Source of the DNA: Larix kaempferi
Lineage: Eukaryota; Streptophyta; Pinopsida; Pinales; Pinaceae
DNA length: 64,000 bases
Assembly: GCA_027924585.1 (NCBI GenBank)
Contig: BSBM01000307.1
Span: 13,501,501-13,565,500, forward strand
Direction of reading: 5' to 3'
Shown: positions 10,612 to 22,814 of the stretch, in pieces
How the letters are laid out: the number at the start of each line of letters is the position of its first letter
Position numbering within the stretch: the first letter of the stretch is position 1
Translations under genes and position numbers: made by a program
Notes under the pieces: model-generated
What the model was told of the DNA's origin: nothing
The model's database searches: none
Seen by the model: the letters and a program-made list of their open reading frames with translations, nothing else

Positions 10612-12036
10612 CTACAGTGGTTCATCATCACTTCCAAACTCTGAATATGAAATCTCATGTGCTAATGCTTCGCTCTCTTGATCATCAATCAAAGGAGGAG
10701 GTATCTTCCTTTTGGGAAGAATTGGATCATGCTGCAAAAACATAATATGAAGATCATCATGAAGCATGTGATTCGAACCCACTGAGGTAGAATCAAAACC
10801 ATGAATGTGTAGATAGTTCCTTGATATCTCCTTTGAACCAACATAGGTGAGATAATAACCAAGGAAACTATGACATGATGATGGTGAATCTTCAACAAGA
10901 TCACTGGTGGATGCAACAGTGGTGGTGGCCCATGAACCAATACGTGCTAGATCTTCAGGTTCTTGTCGATCTGGATCTAGCATTCTCTCAAAAAGAGTTA
11001 TCTTCCTCTTGGGAAGACGAATCATGCTCCAAAAACATGTGCTTGAGTTCTCCAACAATGGATGCAAGCAAATCAGATCCAAGACTTGGAAGATGGTTTC
11101 TCATGATCTCCTTTGAACCGACAAGGGTGAAATCAAAACCAAAATCACAAAAAGGTGCATGAGTCATGAACCCAAGCGAATGATAGATTATTCCATCTTC
11201 GGTGAAACTCTTAAAACATGTGCCAATGACCAAATATGAATCCAAAGAAAGCATATGATGAGGGAGAGTGAATGCATTACCTTCCAAATCTGATTTTTCC
11301 TTCAAAATACTCAGTAGGCCATCATCTTGCACATCAACAGGTGCATCAACTCCATGAAAGTGTATGCAGTTCTTTGATATCTCCTTTGAACCAGCAGGGG
11401 TGAGATCATAATCAAATGAACCATGACATAATGGTGATGGCTTGAAATTCAAATTAGATCCAAGAATTTGAGGATGGTTTCTTATGATCTCCTTTGAATC
11501 AACAAGGGTGAGATCAAAACCAAAATCACAAGGATATGCATGAGACTTGAACTCAAGCAATTGATACAGTCTTCCATCTTCGATGAATCTCTGAAAACAT
11601 GTGCCAATGACCAAATAGGAGTCCATAGGAATATTTTGATCAAGGAGGGCGAATGCATTGCCTCCCAAATCTTCCAAGATGCCTAGTAGGTCATCATCTT
11701 GCAAATCAGCGAGATCATGGGAAGTAGAGATTGTGAAGGTCTCTTCAACTTCTAGAGTAGTAACTGATATCTCTTGCTCAGACTTCAGATCAAAAGATGG
11801 ATCAACTGAAACCATGTGTTGTACTTTAACTTCATCTTGAAAAACTTCATCATGCAAGATGATGGAGGCCGAGTCATGAATAGAGAGAGCATTGTAGGAA
11901 GTATCACTGGGCTTGCTTTCCACATGGCTAGCATCAACCTCTTCCTCCTGACTTCGAAATAATCTATCCAATCAAGTCCATAGATCACTTGGATGTTCAC
12001 CTAGATCAATGAGGTATTCCATATTGGAAAACATAG
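10612..12036 (-). pseudogene. Repetitive gag-like frame of the outer element, part downstream of the nested insertion
   Basis: Read on the minus strand, the frame resumes at the CATAG junction with MEYLIDLGEHPSDLW, has one in-frame TGA at 11972-11974, then stays open for 327 codons (11971-10988) before shifting frame. It contains at least four copies of a SKEIxRNxL motif (near DFGFDLTLV, DYDLTPA, DFGFDFTLV and GYYLTYV) and repeated LARSGSCRSGS-type DNA blocks near 10449, 10519 and 10949, spaced tens to hundreds of bases apart. No zinc knuckle or pol motif is visible. The frame is acidic and hydrophilic. I do not recognise the repeat; it may be an expanded gag tail or a captured sequence. Confidence 0.5.
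12032..12036. other. Target-site duplication CATAG (left)
   Basis: CATAG at 12032-12036 and again at 21350-21354 flanks the nested element exactly. Confidence 0.9.
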
Positions 12037-15000
12037 TGTTAACACCCAAATCGTACCCCCTGAGTTGCAGGTGAGGGCAAGTCGGGGTAACCACTAACCA
12101 CTTTCGACTAATGCTACTGACCCAGCACAGTTTGAGAGGGATGTCTCTGCAAATCTCTGAAAGACTAGAAATATCCAAAGGCATCAACAATGAACAAACA
12201 GACCATCCTTCCTTAATAAAAAATATTCAATTAAAACATTAACAGAAGGTCATATTTATGATGGGACAAAGTATGAGGAAATAGTTGGAGGGATAATCAC
12301 AAGGAAAAACAATTGGGCGATGGAGTCAAGGTATTACACATAAATCAGATAACAATGCCATAGTGTGAACTACTCTAATAGAGGCAAGGTAGGCACTCGT
12401 TTGTTGTCGTAAAGATATTTTATGGTGGAGAAAGAAGAAAATAAGAACAATCCATTGAAATGAGCATCGAGCAAAGGTGAATTCAATATCAACTTTAGTA
12501 GCAATATTTTGTGAACACCTGAGACAATAGTCGGAGTGCGTTTCCAAGAATTCCAAACTATTATACACTGATCTCAGGCATGAAATGAAAAACATAATGT
12601 AAAGGCATAACAGGAAGCACATGCATATTGAGAAGAAGGAAAAGACTAAATACAAGTTAGAATGACACAGGAATATCTGCAAAACAGTCTATCATAGGCA
12701 CTGCACATTGTATTAATATGAAATTCTCAAAACTAGGCTCATCCCTCAGGCCTTAGCCGAATGATTTTCCAACCCTTAATTATTCTATTACAAAGATTTT
12801 ATAGGCTCTTGGCCTTTAATTGATCCTTGGGAAACAAACAAAAATACCATGCCACCTTGATAGCCCCAAATTTGGAATATTACATATGTGTCAAGTTTTA
12901 AACAGATTGACTAAGATGGGAAACAAAAATATTATGAACAGGGTGCCACCTTACTTCGAAGCCTTCGATCAGCCTTGCGAATCAAAGAAGTCTTATAACT
13001 TCAGAGAGCTGTCCTCCTACGCTTCACCAGCCAGTGGAGGACGTGTCACTTCTTCAGTAGGGAGCACGAGATCATGGATGATCTCTGCGTCTTGTTGGAC
13101 GCCCCCTTCTTCTCCAAGAACTTTCTCTTTTCTTCGACGTTAAACTCCTTTGGTCACTCGCCGCTTCTCCACCTCTTCACCCTCACTAGCAGAGCTAGAT
13201 TCCATGTGGTCGAACCTCATGGGAGATGAAGCAACAAGTTCTTCCTCCACCAACACTTTCACCGAAGGGCACTTGACTCCAACAAGGTGAAAAAAGGCAA
13301 CTTGGTAACTTCCCGAGCCGGTTGCTTGCTAGAAAAACCGAAATTGATCTCCGGAGATGTTCTTTTAGCCGGCTGCCTCCACTAACTTCCGAGCCCTTCA
13401 TTAGCATGTTTATAATTCCTTGAGAACTTTAATTTTGCACAATTATGGTTGGGAGCAATGTCTCCCTCGCTTACTTGCCTCGGTCTTCTTCCCCCATCTG
13501 GGGCCGAGGCCTGAAGTCAGTAGTATCGGAGAAACCTGTCTCTTGTGGGTGGATACCTTCAGTTAGACACTATCCCAAATTGAGGCCTAGTATTAACCCA
13601 CATTCATCTTTGGGCGGACCAACATTCATTTTGAATAATCAACAGGGCAGGGGAGCTATCCTCACTATTGAGGTCCAGCCCAAACCAGGCGGTTAAGGAG
13701 GTCTGCCAAATCTTAGGCGGACTTTGACGAAACAGGCCAACAACCGACATATCTGGGGAGACCTTCATACTCAAATATTTGGGGATTTGAGAGACAAGCA
13801 CAGAACAGATTGGTCCGGTTAGGGCCGAACAAAATATAGGGCCACCGGAACCTTCCGCGCTTGGCTATGTCGGTAGGACCTTCAGGCTTCTGCTAATTTT
13901 GGTGACAAGAAGCCGAACTTCTATACTAGGACAGAATTCCTATCTCTCAGAACAACACCAAACCCTGAAACATGCTGAAGACTAGCTCCTCATTGGCCTT
14001 CCTGGCGTCGATATACATTGCCTGCTTCGGCCCGCCTGGGACTGGAAACCCTTGGCCCAGACAGGCCCTGGAAAAATAAAAATGTCAACTTTACCCATCA
14101 AAGGCTATATATATAAACCGTGTTCACCTATCCTCCAACCTTATTTGTGAGCTGCCTATTGATCCCAACCGTTGATTTCTCACTTGCTGATCTCCACTGT
14201 CAGATCCAACCTCCACTTTAACTACTGATTTGACAACCCCTATCTGTCAGCCGTCGGATCATTCTTCCCGTGTTGATCTGTACCATTGATTTGGCACCCC
14301 GTGTCTGTGAAAACAGTGTTTCATACACCTAAGTGGTTTCCAAAACCACCTTTCCATCATGCGACAGGCCCCGGTGTTGACATCTGTCGAATGGGTCCCA
14401 TATGTCGCAACCACTCCTTCCTCTATCCAGCATGCGACTTCTTGATGCGACGATCACCAAGGACCGTTGATCCTCCCAAGACCAATCTACATCGTTCACT
14501 CTGTCACATTGCACTCACCATGGTGGGACCCTTAACCTTGACTGTAGGATATTACTCTGCCTCCCAGATCCATCCACGTGGCTGGAGATCTACCTTTATG
14601 CTTTGGCGGTATTGCATGCTTATCGAACCGATACTGCTTACAACCTATCATCCTCGTGACATCTCCTCCAGCTGCCACTTGTCCGATGGCCTTCACCATC
14701 GCAACCGTTCTTATGACTATTCACCACACGCCTCATCCATGCGATCATCAACGAGGGCCGTTGATCTCCCTTGAGCACCCATCCTATGGTGGAAACCGGC
14801 GCGATGGTTACCCTTTATATTATTTCCTTCGGACTATGGACTTAGGCTCATTTGGGTCATTTTGGTTGCATTTTAATGCCTCCTTCCCAATATTTTCTCT
14901 TTTCCTTGCATATTTAACACCCCCTTTTCATTTTTCTTGTATCTTTAGCACCTGGTTATGGAAAACAAGGGTAATCCCTAGTTTTCATCAAGAATTTTAG

Positions 15001-15054
15001 GACTATCCCTTCATCCCGCCTCCATATCCATGCTATAAAAATCAGGTGCTAACA
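12037..15054 (-). repeat. 3' LTR of the nested element
   Basis: 3018 bp matching 17794-21349 except for a 538-bp net deletion near 13248, where the longer LTR has 'tccacc' at both edges (19002-19007 and 19545-19550). A TATATATATA run at about 14106-14117 (20405-20416 in the other LTR) may be the promoter TATA. Small open frames inside are not called as genes. Confidence 0.9.
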
Positions 15055-15944
15055 ACTGGCTCCAATCGGGGATGCTATCCTCCTTGCGAGGTAGCAAAGA
15101 AACTTGTAGACCGGGTGCCTGATCCATTGGGCGGCTCCTGAAAGAGAATTTTTCCCGGTAGACTACTTGGGAGGGTTTTCCTAAAAATATTCATGGAAAA
15201 AATTATGGGGAATCAGCTGTGCAGTGTATCCTGTGGCGACCTCAACTCCAGCCAAATGCTCTATCCTACTCCAGACTGGAAACTTCTTGAAATAAAAAAG
15301 AAAAGTGAAGCTGTACATTCTGAAAACAAACTGGAAATGGATGCAAATTGGAATTTAATACTGAAGTTTGAAATGCCAAAAAAATTGAGGCTTATTCATA
15401 TACAAACTACTCTACTTGAGAGGCCACGGCTTTAGGTAATGCAAAAGTTCCAGTGTAACCAGTGCAGTAGCTGACATTCCAGGCGGGTCTTCTCATCTTG
15501 CTCGACCGACTGTAGAACAAAAAAGGTGCATGGCCCGAGGCGACGACAACGGATGAGGACCCTTCGAGTGAAACCAGAACCCTTGGTCCTGCTGCAGAAA
15601 TCCTCCATATATTCTCCTACTGGATCTTAAAAAATATGGTATGCTTCGCATACCTCTTGTACCACTGCAGGTTTCCTTTCAGAGTAGCCGTACGGATGCC
15701 ATTTAGTTTCCCTAGTGCTTGGGTCAGCTCTCAGGGTTGTGTACCTTTGACAAACCTCCATCAAAGCTTAACACTCATGCAGTTCAAAACCCCCACATGA
15801 CTTGGTAAGATCGAAAAAACCACCTTCGGACAACTTTCTTTTTGGGCTGCTCATGATTCCTGGGTTGAAAACCCAGTTCTATTCTGAAACCTCAAGAGGA
15901 AACCCACCCTGTCCTTTGAAAGGGTCTAGGAAAGGCCATTCCTC
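15055..15944 (-). other. Untranslated 3' internal part of the nested element
   Basis: No coding frame is supported. On the plus strand the LTR edge is followed by TGGCTCCAATCGGGG (15057-15071), an imperfect look-alike of the Asp primer site at the opposite end. Confidence 0.5.
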
Positions 15945-17216
15945 CTAGAAACTAGACTCCGAGCTTGAAAAACCCTCATGCAAATCCGGTTTCTCAGCTT
16001 GGTCTCCTTCAAACACCTCGATCATCTGGTCAACTGGCCGAAGATATTGGCCTAGCCCGAATACTTCTTCCAAGAGTCTATGATCATCTTCGATCCAGGA
16101 GATGGATTCTATATAAGAATCATGCGAGCCACCCTGGTCACCCTCCAGCCTCTCAGCTATCTGGTCAACCTGCCCAAGGTATTCGCCGAACCTGAGACTT
16201 TCTTCAAGAACCCCATATTTTTCTTCGAGGCTCACATATTCTTCCTCAAGGGTTCTGTATTCCTCTTCATGGACTCTGTACTCCCTTCCAAATCTGATCT
16301 GAAACACTGTCTCCGCCCGCTGAGAATCATTGTTCTGATGAATCTCAATGGTGGGCCCCAAACCAGCTACTGGGTTTTCCCCTTTGGTTGATCCTCCCAT
16401 CTGGTCAAACTGTTTTCCTGAAGCTTCATCCTTATCCTTAACTTCAAAGAAGCTTATGAAGTTCTCCAAATGGTCTTCTCCATATTCATCATACTGCGAC
16501 GGACTAAACCCTCCATTATGACCATCATCAATAGGAGTTTCAACAAACTGATTGCAATCTACACAAAAGAGGACAGAATCACCTTCTTCTAGTACATCAC
16601 CGAGCTGATTAATTTTCTGCTCACTATGGGAAGAATTAGGCCGCAAGGGAAATTCCCCTTGCTCATGTCCTTCTTCCAACCTTAATTCTCCTTTGACCCT
16701 TTCATTGTGCTTTTGGTTTGATAGCTTTCCAGACATCCTAAGATTTTATTCCACTTCCATTGCAACAACGAACATATGTTGCAGGTCAGAAGACCTTCTC
16801 TCCAAAAGGTGAAGAGCTAAATCAGGAGGAAAAACAACTGCATAGTGTAATTTTACAGAATTCTCTGAAGGCTGAATTTCCTTTGGCATATCATAATAGA
16901 GTTTGGCATACCTTCTGTTGAAGTAGGACAGGGCTTCATCCTTTCACCTCCTTATGGAATGAAACTTTGAAAGAACCAGATCCCACGACCTTCTTTTTCC
17001 CCAAAATCCTAGAAAAACATCAAACAATGCTCCCCATGTATCAACAGAATCTAGCTGCAAATGCCTAAACCATCTCTTCACATTTCCTTGGAGGGATTTT
17101 GCAAAATCCATCATACAGAGGTCATCGTGTTCTATTTCAAAGAGATCCATAAAATGCTCAAAGCCTTGAACATGTTTTTTCTGTAGTAAGCATCTCAGAC
17201 TCTCCATCGATGACAA
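15945..17216 (-). pseudogene. Gag of the nested retrotransposon, two in-frame stops
   Basis: One reading frame runs from 17216 to 15945 on the minus strand, broken by a TGA near 16944 and a TAA near 16746. Residues 30-90 carry the retrotransposon gag core (FAKSLQGNVKRWFRHLQ, then a W-G-x-L-F-x-x-F block). After the first stop come the usual SYFNRRYAKLYYDMP and LHLLERRS segments. The tail is acidic and coiled-coil-like, with a duplicated unit (FGEYLGQVDQIAERLEGDQ and FGLGQYLRPVDQMIEVFEGD). No zinc knuckle or protease follows. Gag would build the particle; reverse transcriptase must be supplied in trans. Confidence 0.8.
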
Positions 17217-17773
17217 GGAGGTGTTTATGGTAGCCCCGGGGGAAATCGTGAAGGACGAGGGGTAACTTCAGAGGGCTATATCTTAGCTGGGACCTGAGAG
17301 GCAAAATAGTAGATGCAAGGAGGGTATCATTGGCCTTACTCTTAGAGAATTCATGAGGCTAGTTATGGTTTATACAGGGTTCAAATGAAAGGACGGGATC
17401 AAATCTAGGAGTAAAAGGAGAGTGCACATTTTCAAATTCAAGTAAAGGATATACAAAAGAGGCTCTCTCATGACCTAGAGCTCTCTGGCGAGACAAGAAT
17501 TTTTTGATATATATACATAAAGGTAAAAGGATGCCAACACAGAAGAATCGAGCCTCTTTGAAGATATTGATACTTTGATACCAGGAACTTAATTCTTCCA
17601 TATCTAAGGAAGCTAGGCTCGTTCTCCAGTAGAGTCTGTAGATTGAACTTGGAATAAATGAGTGGAGTTTCCAGGTGGATGATGTGAAACTCTTCTGGTG
17701 TCTGATTGTTTTCCACCATAAAAAATCAGGTCTAAAACTTTGTCGTTCTCCTAGGTATGACGAGATAATCGCT
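17217..17773 (-). other. 5' leader of the nested element
   Basis: This lies between the PBS and gag. Overlapping open frames exist on the minus strand (for example 17719-17468), but none shows a recognisable domain. Confidence 0.45.
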
Positions 17774-17790
17774 CCCCGGCAATGGCGCCA
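17774..17790 (-). other. Primer-binding site, Asp-tRNA type
   Basis: The minus strand reads TGGCGCCATTGCCGGGG, 3 nt inside the LTR end. This is close to the primer site used by Athila/Tat-type Ty3 elements of plants. Confidence 0.8.
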
Positions 17791-17793
17791 ATT

Positions 17794-20700
17794 TGTTAAC
17801 ACCCAAATCGTACCCCCTAAGTTGTGGGGGAGGGAAATTCGGGGTAACCACTAACCACTTTGGACTAATGCTACTGACCCAACATGGTTTGAGAGGGCTC
17901 ACTCTCCAAATCTATGAAAGACTGGAAATATCCAAAGGCATCAACAATGAACAAATAGACCAGCCTTCCTTAATAAAAACTATTCAATTAAAACATTAAC
18001 AGAAGGTCAGATTTCTGATGGGACAAAGTATGAGGAAATTGTTGGAGGGATAATCACAAAGAAAAACAATTGGGAGATGGAGTCAAGGTATTACACATAA
18101 ATCATATAACAGTGCCATAGTGTGAACTACTCTAACAGAGGTAAGGTAGCCACTCGCTTGCCGTCATAAAGATATTTTCTGGTGGAAAAAGATGAAAATA
18201 AGCACAGTACATTGATATGAGCATCCAACAAAGATGAATTCAATATCAACTTTAGTAGCAATATTTTGTGAACACCTGATATAATAGTCAGAGTGAGTTT
18301 CAAAGAATTCCAAACTATTATACACTGATCTCAAGCATGAAATAAAAAACATAATGTAAAGGCATAACAGGAAGCACATGCACATTGAGAAGAAGGAAAA
18401 GACTGACTACAAGTTAGAACGACACAGGACTCTCTGCAAAATAGTCTACCATATGCATTGCACATTGTATTAATATGAAATTCTCAAAACCAGGCTCGTC
18501 CCTCAGGCCTTAGCCGAATGATTTTCCAACCCTTAATTATTCTATTACAAATCTTTTATAGGCTCTTGGCCTTGAATTGATCCTTGGGAAACAAACAAAA
18601 ATACGCTGCCACCTTGACAGCCCCAAATTTGGAATATTACATACGTGTCAAGTTTTAAACAGATTGACTAAGATGGGAAACAAAAATATTATGAATAGGG
18701 CGCCACCTTACTCCGAAATCTTCAATTGGCCTTGCGAATCAAATAAGTCTTCTACCTTCAGAGAGCTGTCCTCTTGCGCTTCGCCAGCCGGTGGAGGAGG
18801 TGTCACTTATTTAGTAGGGAGCACGAGATCATGGATGATCTCTGTGTCTTGTTGGACACCCCTCCTTCTTCAGGAACTTTCTCTTTTCTCCGATGCCAAA
18901 CTCCTTTGGACACTCGCCGCTTCTCTGGCTCTTCACCCTCACCAGCAAAGCTGGATTCCATGTGGTCAAACCTCATGGGAGATGAAGGAACAAGTTCTTC
19001 CTCCACCCCAGACCACGCTTGCTCGGGCATGAACAACACTTTGGACTCTTGCTTCTTTTCCATGATCCAATTCCAACTGAATGATGCCCCAAGGTGCCAG
19101 GTGTACCATCCTCTCTATATACCGATCTCGCACATCGGATGAAAAAACCATATCCATAACTGTTGTGATGATGACAATGGCTACGTGTGGCCATAATTTC
19201 CATGATGACTTGATCGGACCCCTCAATTAAGTAGCAATGATGACCAAAGTCTGAGCTGACCTAAAACACGCTTGGCAAAGGTCTCTAGATAGATGGTGGA
19301 GTAGATGACGACGCTGAGGTGGCCTCCATTGCATCGACAATCATTATGGTAGCAGAAAAGATGCTTTTAAGCCACTTATCCCTTTGGCATTGTCTACGTC
19401 ACAACATTTCACCTTACTTCTCCCCCATATGCCTAAAGATGTGGGTCACATCATCCTCACAGTCACTTAGACCACCCAACAGTCTGCACAAGTGACCTTC
19501 CCCCAGCCTGCACCTTTATCACTTGTCGCTGCAGCCCCTTTACATCCACCAACACTTTCACCGAAGGGCACTTGACTCCTACAAGACGACAAAAGGAAAC
19601 CTAGTAACTACCCCAGCTGACTGCTTTCCAAAAAAACAAAATTGATCTGTGGAGATGTTCTTTTAGCCGGCTTCCTCCACTAACTTCTGATCCCTTCCTT
19701 AGCATGTTTATAATTCCTTGAGAACTTTACTTTCGCACTCGTATGGCTGGGAGCGATTTCTCCCCTGCTTACTTGCCTCAGTCTTCTTCCCCCATCTGGG
19801 GCCAAGGCTTGAAGTCACTAGTACCGGAGAAACCTGTCTCTTGTGGGTGGATACCTTTAGTCAGACACTATCCCAAACTGAGGCCTAGTTTTAACCCACA
19901 TTCGTCTTTGGGCAGACCAACATTCATTTTGAACAATCAACAGGGCAGGGGAGCTATCCTCACTATTGAGGTCAAGCCCAAAATGGGTGGTTAAGGAGGT
20001 CTGCTGACTCTCAAGCGGACTTCGATGAAACAAGGTGATGACCGACATCTTTGGGGAGACCTTCATACTCAAATATCTGGGGCTTCGAGAGACAAGCACA
20101 GAACAAACTAGTCCGGTCAGGGCCGAACAAAATACAGGGCCACTGGAACCTTCCGCGCTTGGACACGTTGGTAGGACCTTCAGGCTTCTGCTAATTTTGG
20201 AAAAAAGAAGCTGAACTTCTATACGAAGATGAAAGTCCTATCTCCCGGAACAACCCCAAACCCTTAAACCTACTGGAGATTGCATCCTCGTTGGCCTTCC
20301 TAGCGTCAATATACGTTTCCTACTTCGGCCACCTGCGACAGGAAACCCTTGGCCTAGACAGGCCCTGAAAAAATAAAAATGTCAACTTTACCCATCAAAG
20401 GCTATATATATAAACCGTGTTCACCTATCCTCCGGTCTTATTTTTGAGCCACCTATCGATCCCAACTATTGATTTATCGCATGCTGATCTCCACCGTTAG
20501 ATCCATCCTCCACTTTAACTACTGATTTGATAACCCCTATCTGTCATCCGTCAGATCATTCTTCCCACGCTGATCTGCACCATTCATTTGGCACCCCATG
20601 TCTATGAAAATAGTTTTGCATACACCTAAGTTGTTTCCAAAACCACCTTTCCGTCATGTGACAGGCCCTAGTGTCGATATATGTCGAATGGGTCCCATCT

Positions 20701-21349
20701 GTCGCAACCACTCCTTCCTCTATCGAGCATGCGACTTCCCGATGCGACGATCACCAAGGACCATCGTTCCTCCCAAGACCAATCTACACCGTTTACTCTG
20801 TCACATTGCACTCACCATGGTGGGACCCTTAACTTCGACCGTAGGATTTTACTCTGCCTCCCCGAGCCGTCCACGTGGTCGGATATCTACCTTTATGATT
20901 TGGCGGTATCGTATGCTTATCGAATCGATACTACTTACCACCTATCGTCCTCGCGACATTTCCTCCAGCTGCCACTTGTCCGGCGGCCTTCATTGTGGCA
21001 ACCGCTCTTATGACTATTCCCCGCGTGCCTCATCCATGTGATCATCAATGAGGGTCGTTGATCTCCCTTGAGCGCCCATCCAACGGTGGAAACCGGCACA
21101 ATGGTCCCTTTATATTATTTCCTCCGGACTATGGACTTAGGCTCATTTGGGTAATTTTGGTTGCATTTTAATGCTTCCTTCCCAATATTTGCTCTTTTCC
21201 TTGCATATTTAACACCCCCTTTTCATTTTTCTTATACCTTTAGCACCTGGTTATGGAAAACAAGGGTAATCCCTGGTTTTCATCAAGAATTTTAGGACTA
21301 TCCCTTCATCCCGCCTCCATATCCATGCTGTAAAAATCAGGTGCTAACA
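17794..21349 (-). repeat. 5' LTR of the nested element
   Basis: 3556 bp, TG...CA ends on the minus strand. It carries about 540 bp (19008-19550) absent from the other LTR. Confidence 0.9.
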
Positions 21350-21354
21350 CATAG

Positions 21355-21855
21355 TAACACATATATTTCCTGAGGCTCTTTCACTAGCATTAAGCTAATC
21401 TTCTTTCTCTCCATCAGAAGAAAAATCTCTCTTAATACCAATACACACATAAAAAAGATCAAGCCTCTTCAGATATGATGTCATCTTTGGTTTCCACTCA
21501 TCATAGTTGAATGGAGTGAGAGAAGGAGATCCTTCTAGATACATAGAAGATGTTGTTCAATTCGAATCTACTACTGCAACTGCAGAAAACTTTGAAACCT
21601 GTAAAACAAGAAGAGTTTTTGCTGATGGAGAATGCTACACTTCGACTGAACACTACCTTTTGAACACTGATCACATAGAATAAGTCCTTCACACTTGTCT
21701 AGACCTCACTAGATTTATCCAATGAATTCAAGTAATAGCACCAGGATTTGTTGTAGAAACTCAGAGGCTTCTAGTGCTCAAGTGAAAGATAGCTGCTCAA
21801 AGAAATGCTGCAACTGTTGCTGCTACAATGGCTGAAATTTGAATAGTTGTTGACT
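21355..21855 (-). pseudogene. Leader and start of gag of the outer element
   Basis: On the minus strand the region just after the PBS leads to a gag-like start (FNYDEWKPKMTSYLKRLDLF at about 21510-21451) resembling Ty1/copia gag. A frameshift follows within about 15 codons, then the frame runs into the CATAG insertion site and resumes at 12036. Confidence 0.6.
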
Positions 21856-21867
21856 GCTCTGATACCA
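21856..21867 (-). other. Primer-binding site, iMet-tRNA type
   Basis: The minus strand reads TGGTATCAGAGC directly beside the LTR end at 21868. Confidence 0.85.
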
Positions 21868-22809
21868 TGTGATAATCTACAGGGGATCTAGCAACTGTAA
21901 CAAACTCACAATCAAACTCTCAATAATGTTGCAAAGAAGAAGAGAAGCATGCATTCAATAATCACTAATAAACACAGAATAATGAATAATAATAGTATCA
22001 TACAATGAATAATCAATGTAGAGAATGTGATACAATAATCTATGATGGAGCATAATATAGGATTCAAATTAGCCAAGTAGGTCATTCAAATCAGAGCTCA
22101 AAGTCTAGCTTGGATAACAATGGAGACTCATCCAGTCAATAGTATTAGTCATAAATGGTAAGATCCAGTAAAGTGTGTCCAACTGAGTCTAACAGAACCA
22201 TCTAGCCATAAATAAGGGAATGGAGACTCCAAGGGGGACGCATGAGGATGTCTATCTCAAAGTCTAGCTTGGATAACAATGGAGACATCATACAATTAGT
22301 AGTATCAGTCATAAATGGTAATAATCAGTCAAGTGTGTCTAACTGAGTCTAACAGATCCATCTAGGCATAAATCGGGGAATGGAGACTCCAAGGGGGGTG
22401 CATGAGGCTGTCAAATAGTCAAGTGGAACTCCAGAACTAGCTAACTAGAAGCTACAAGTAGTCAGCATGAGCAATCAGTGGAAGAACTACTCAATCAATG
22501 CACTAACTGAATGATAACTCCCAGTAGGTGAGATAAGGTGCCCTAACTGAGTGATAACAGAAGGTAGGTGATTAAAGGTGCATTAACTGAGTGTGGTAGG
22601 TGGGAAAGGTGCACTTCCCATGTAGAACAGTCAAGAAGGGCGCATCAGGTAGGTAGGAGGCCAAAAGGGGGCTATAGACAGGCTGTGGAGAGCTAGAAGC
22701 AAGCTCTAGGTGCTGGGGAGACCACCATGATGATGATTAGATGCATGCAGTGGCAATCAAATGCATGTAGCATGCAAAATATAAAAATGATGGTGTGAAT
22801 ATTCCAACA
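21868..22809 (-). repeat. 5' LTR of the outer element
   Basis: 942 bp, partner of 9144-10069. Confidence 0.85.
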
Positions 22810-22814
22810 TGCCA

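Larger units (their letters stand above)
12037..21349 (-). mobile_element. Nested LTR retrotransposon with gag only (TR-GAG-like), minus strand
   Basis: The LTRs are 12037-15054 (3018 bp) and 17794-21349 (3556 bp), with termini TGTTAGCACC...GGTGTTAACA on the minus strand and a perfect 5-bp target duplication CATAG. The minus-strand PBS TGGCGCCATTGCCGGGG (17774-17790, complementary to an Asp tRNA 3' end) lies 3 nt from the right LTR. The 2.7-kb internal domain codes for gag only. This layout (long LTRs, gag, no pol) fits the terminal-repeat retrotransposons with GAG described in plants. A good polypurine tract at the other end is not evident; instead a second PBS-like string is found on the plus strand at 15057. 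Confidence 0.88.
9144..22809 (-). mobile_element. Outer LTR retrotransposon, minus strand, non-autonomous
   Basis: The LTRs are 9144-10069 and 21868-22809 and run TGTTGGAATA...TATCACA when read on the minus strand. The PBS GCTCTGATACCA complement (TGGTATCAGAGC on the minus strand, iMet tRNA) at 21856-21867 directly abuts the right LTR. The polypurine tract AGCTTGGGGGG (minus) is at 10070-10080. Flanks are TTCCA on the left and TGCCA on the right, a target duplication with one mismatch. Removing the nested 12037-21349 element leaves about 2.5 kb of internal sequence. This has a gag-like start (WKPKMTSYLKRLDLF near 21490) and a repetitive frame but no protease, RT or integrase. The gag start resembles Ty1/copia gag; the lineage is inferred. 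It needed an autonomous partner to move. Confidence 0.85.

Noticed and set aside
14286-15000. Open frames of 140-160 codons inside the nested element's LTRs (also 20598-21041)
   Set aside because: They lie on the strand opposite to the element, have no recognisable domain, and differ between the two LTRs.
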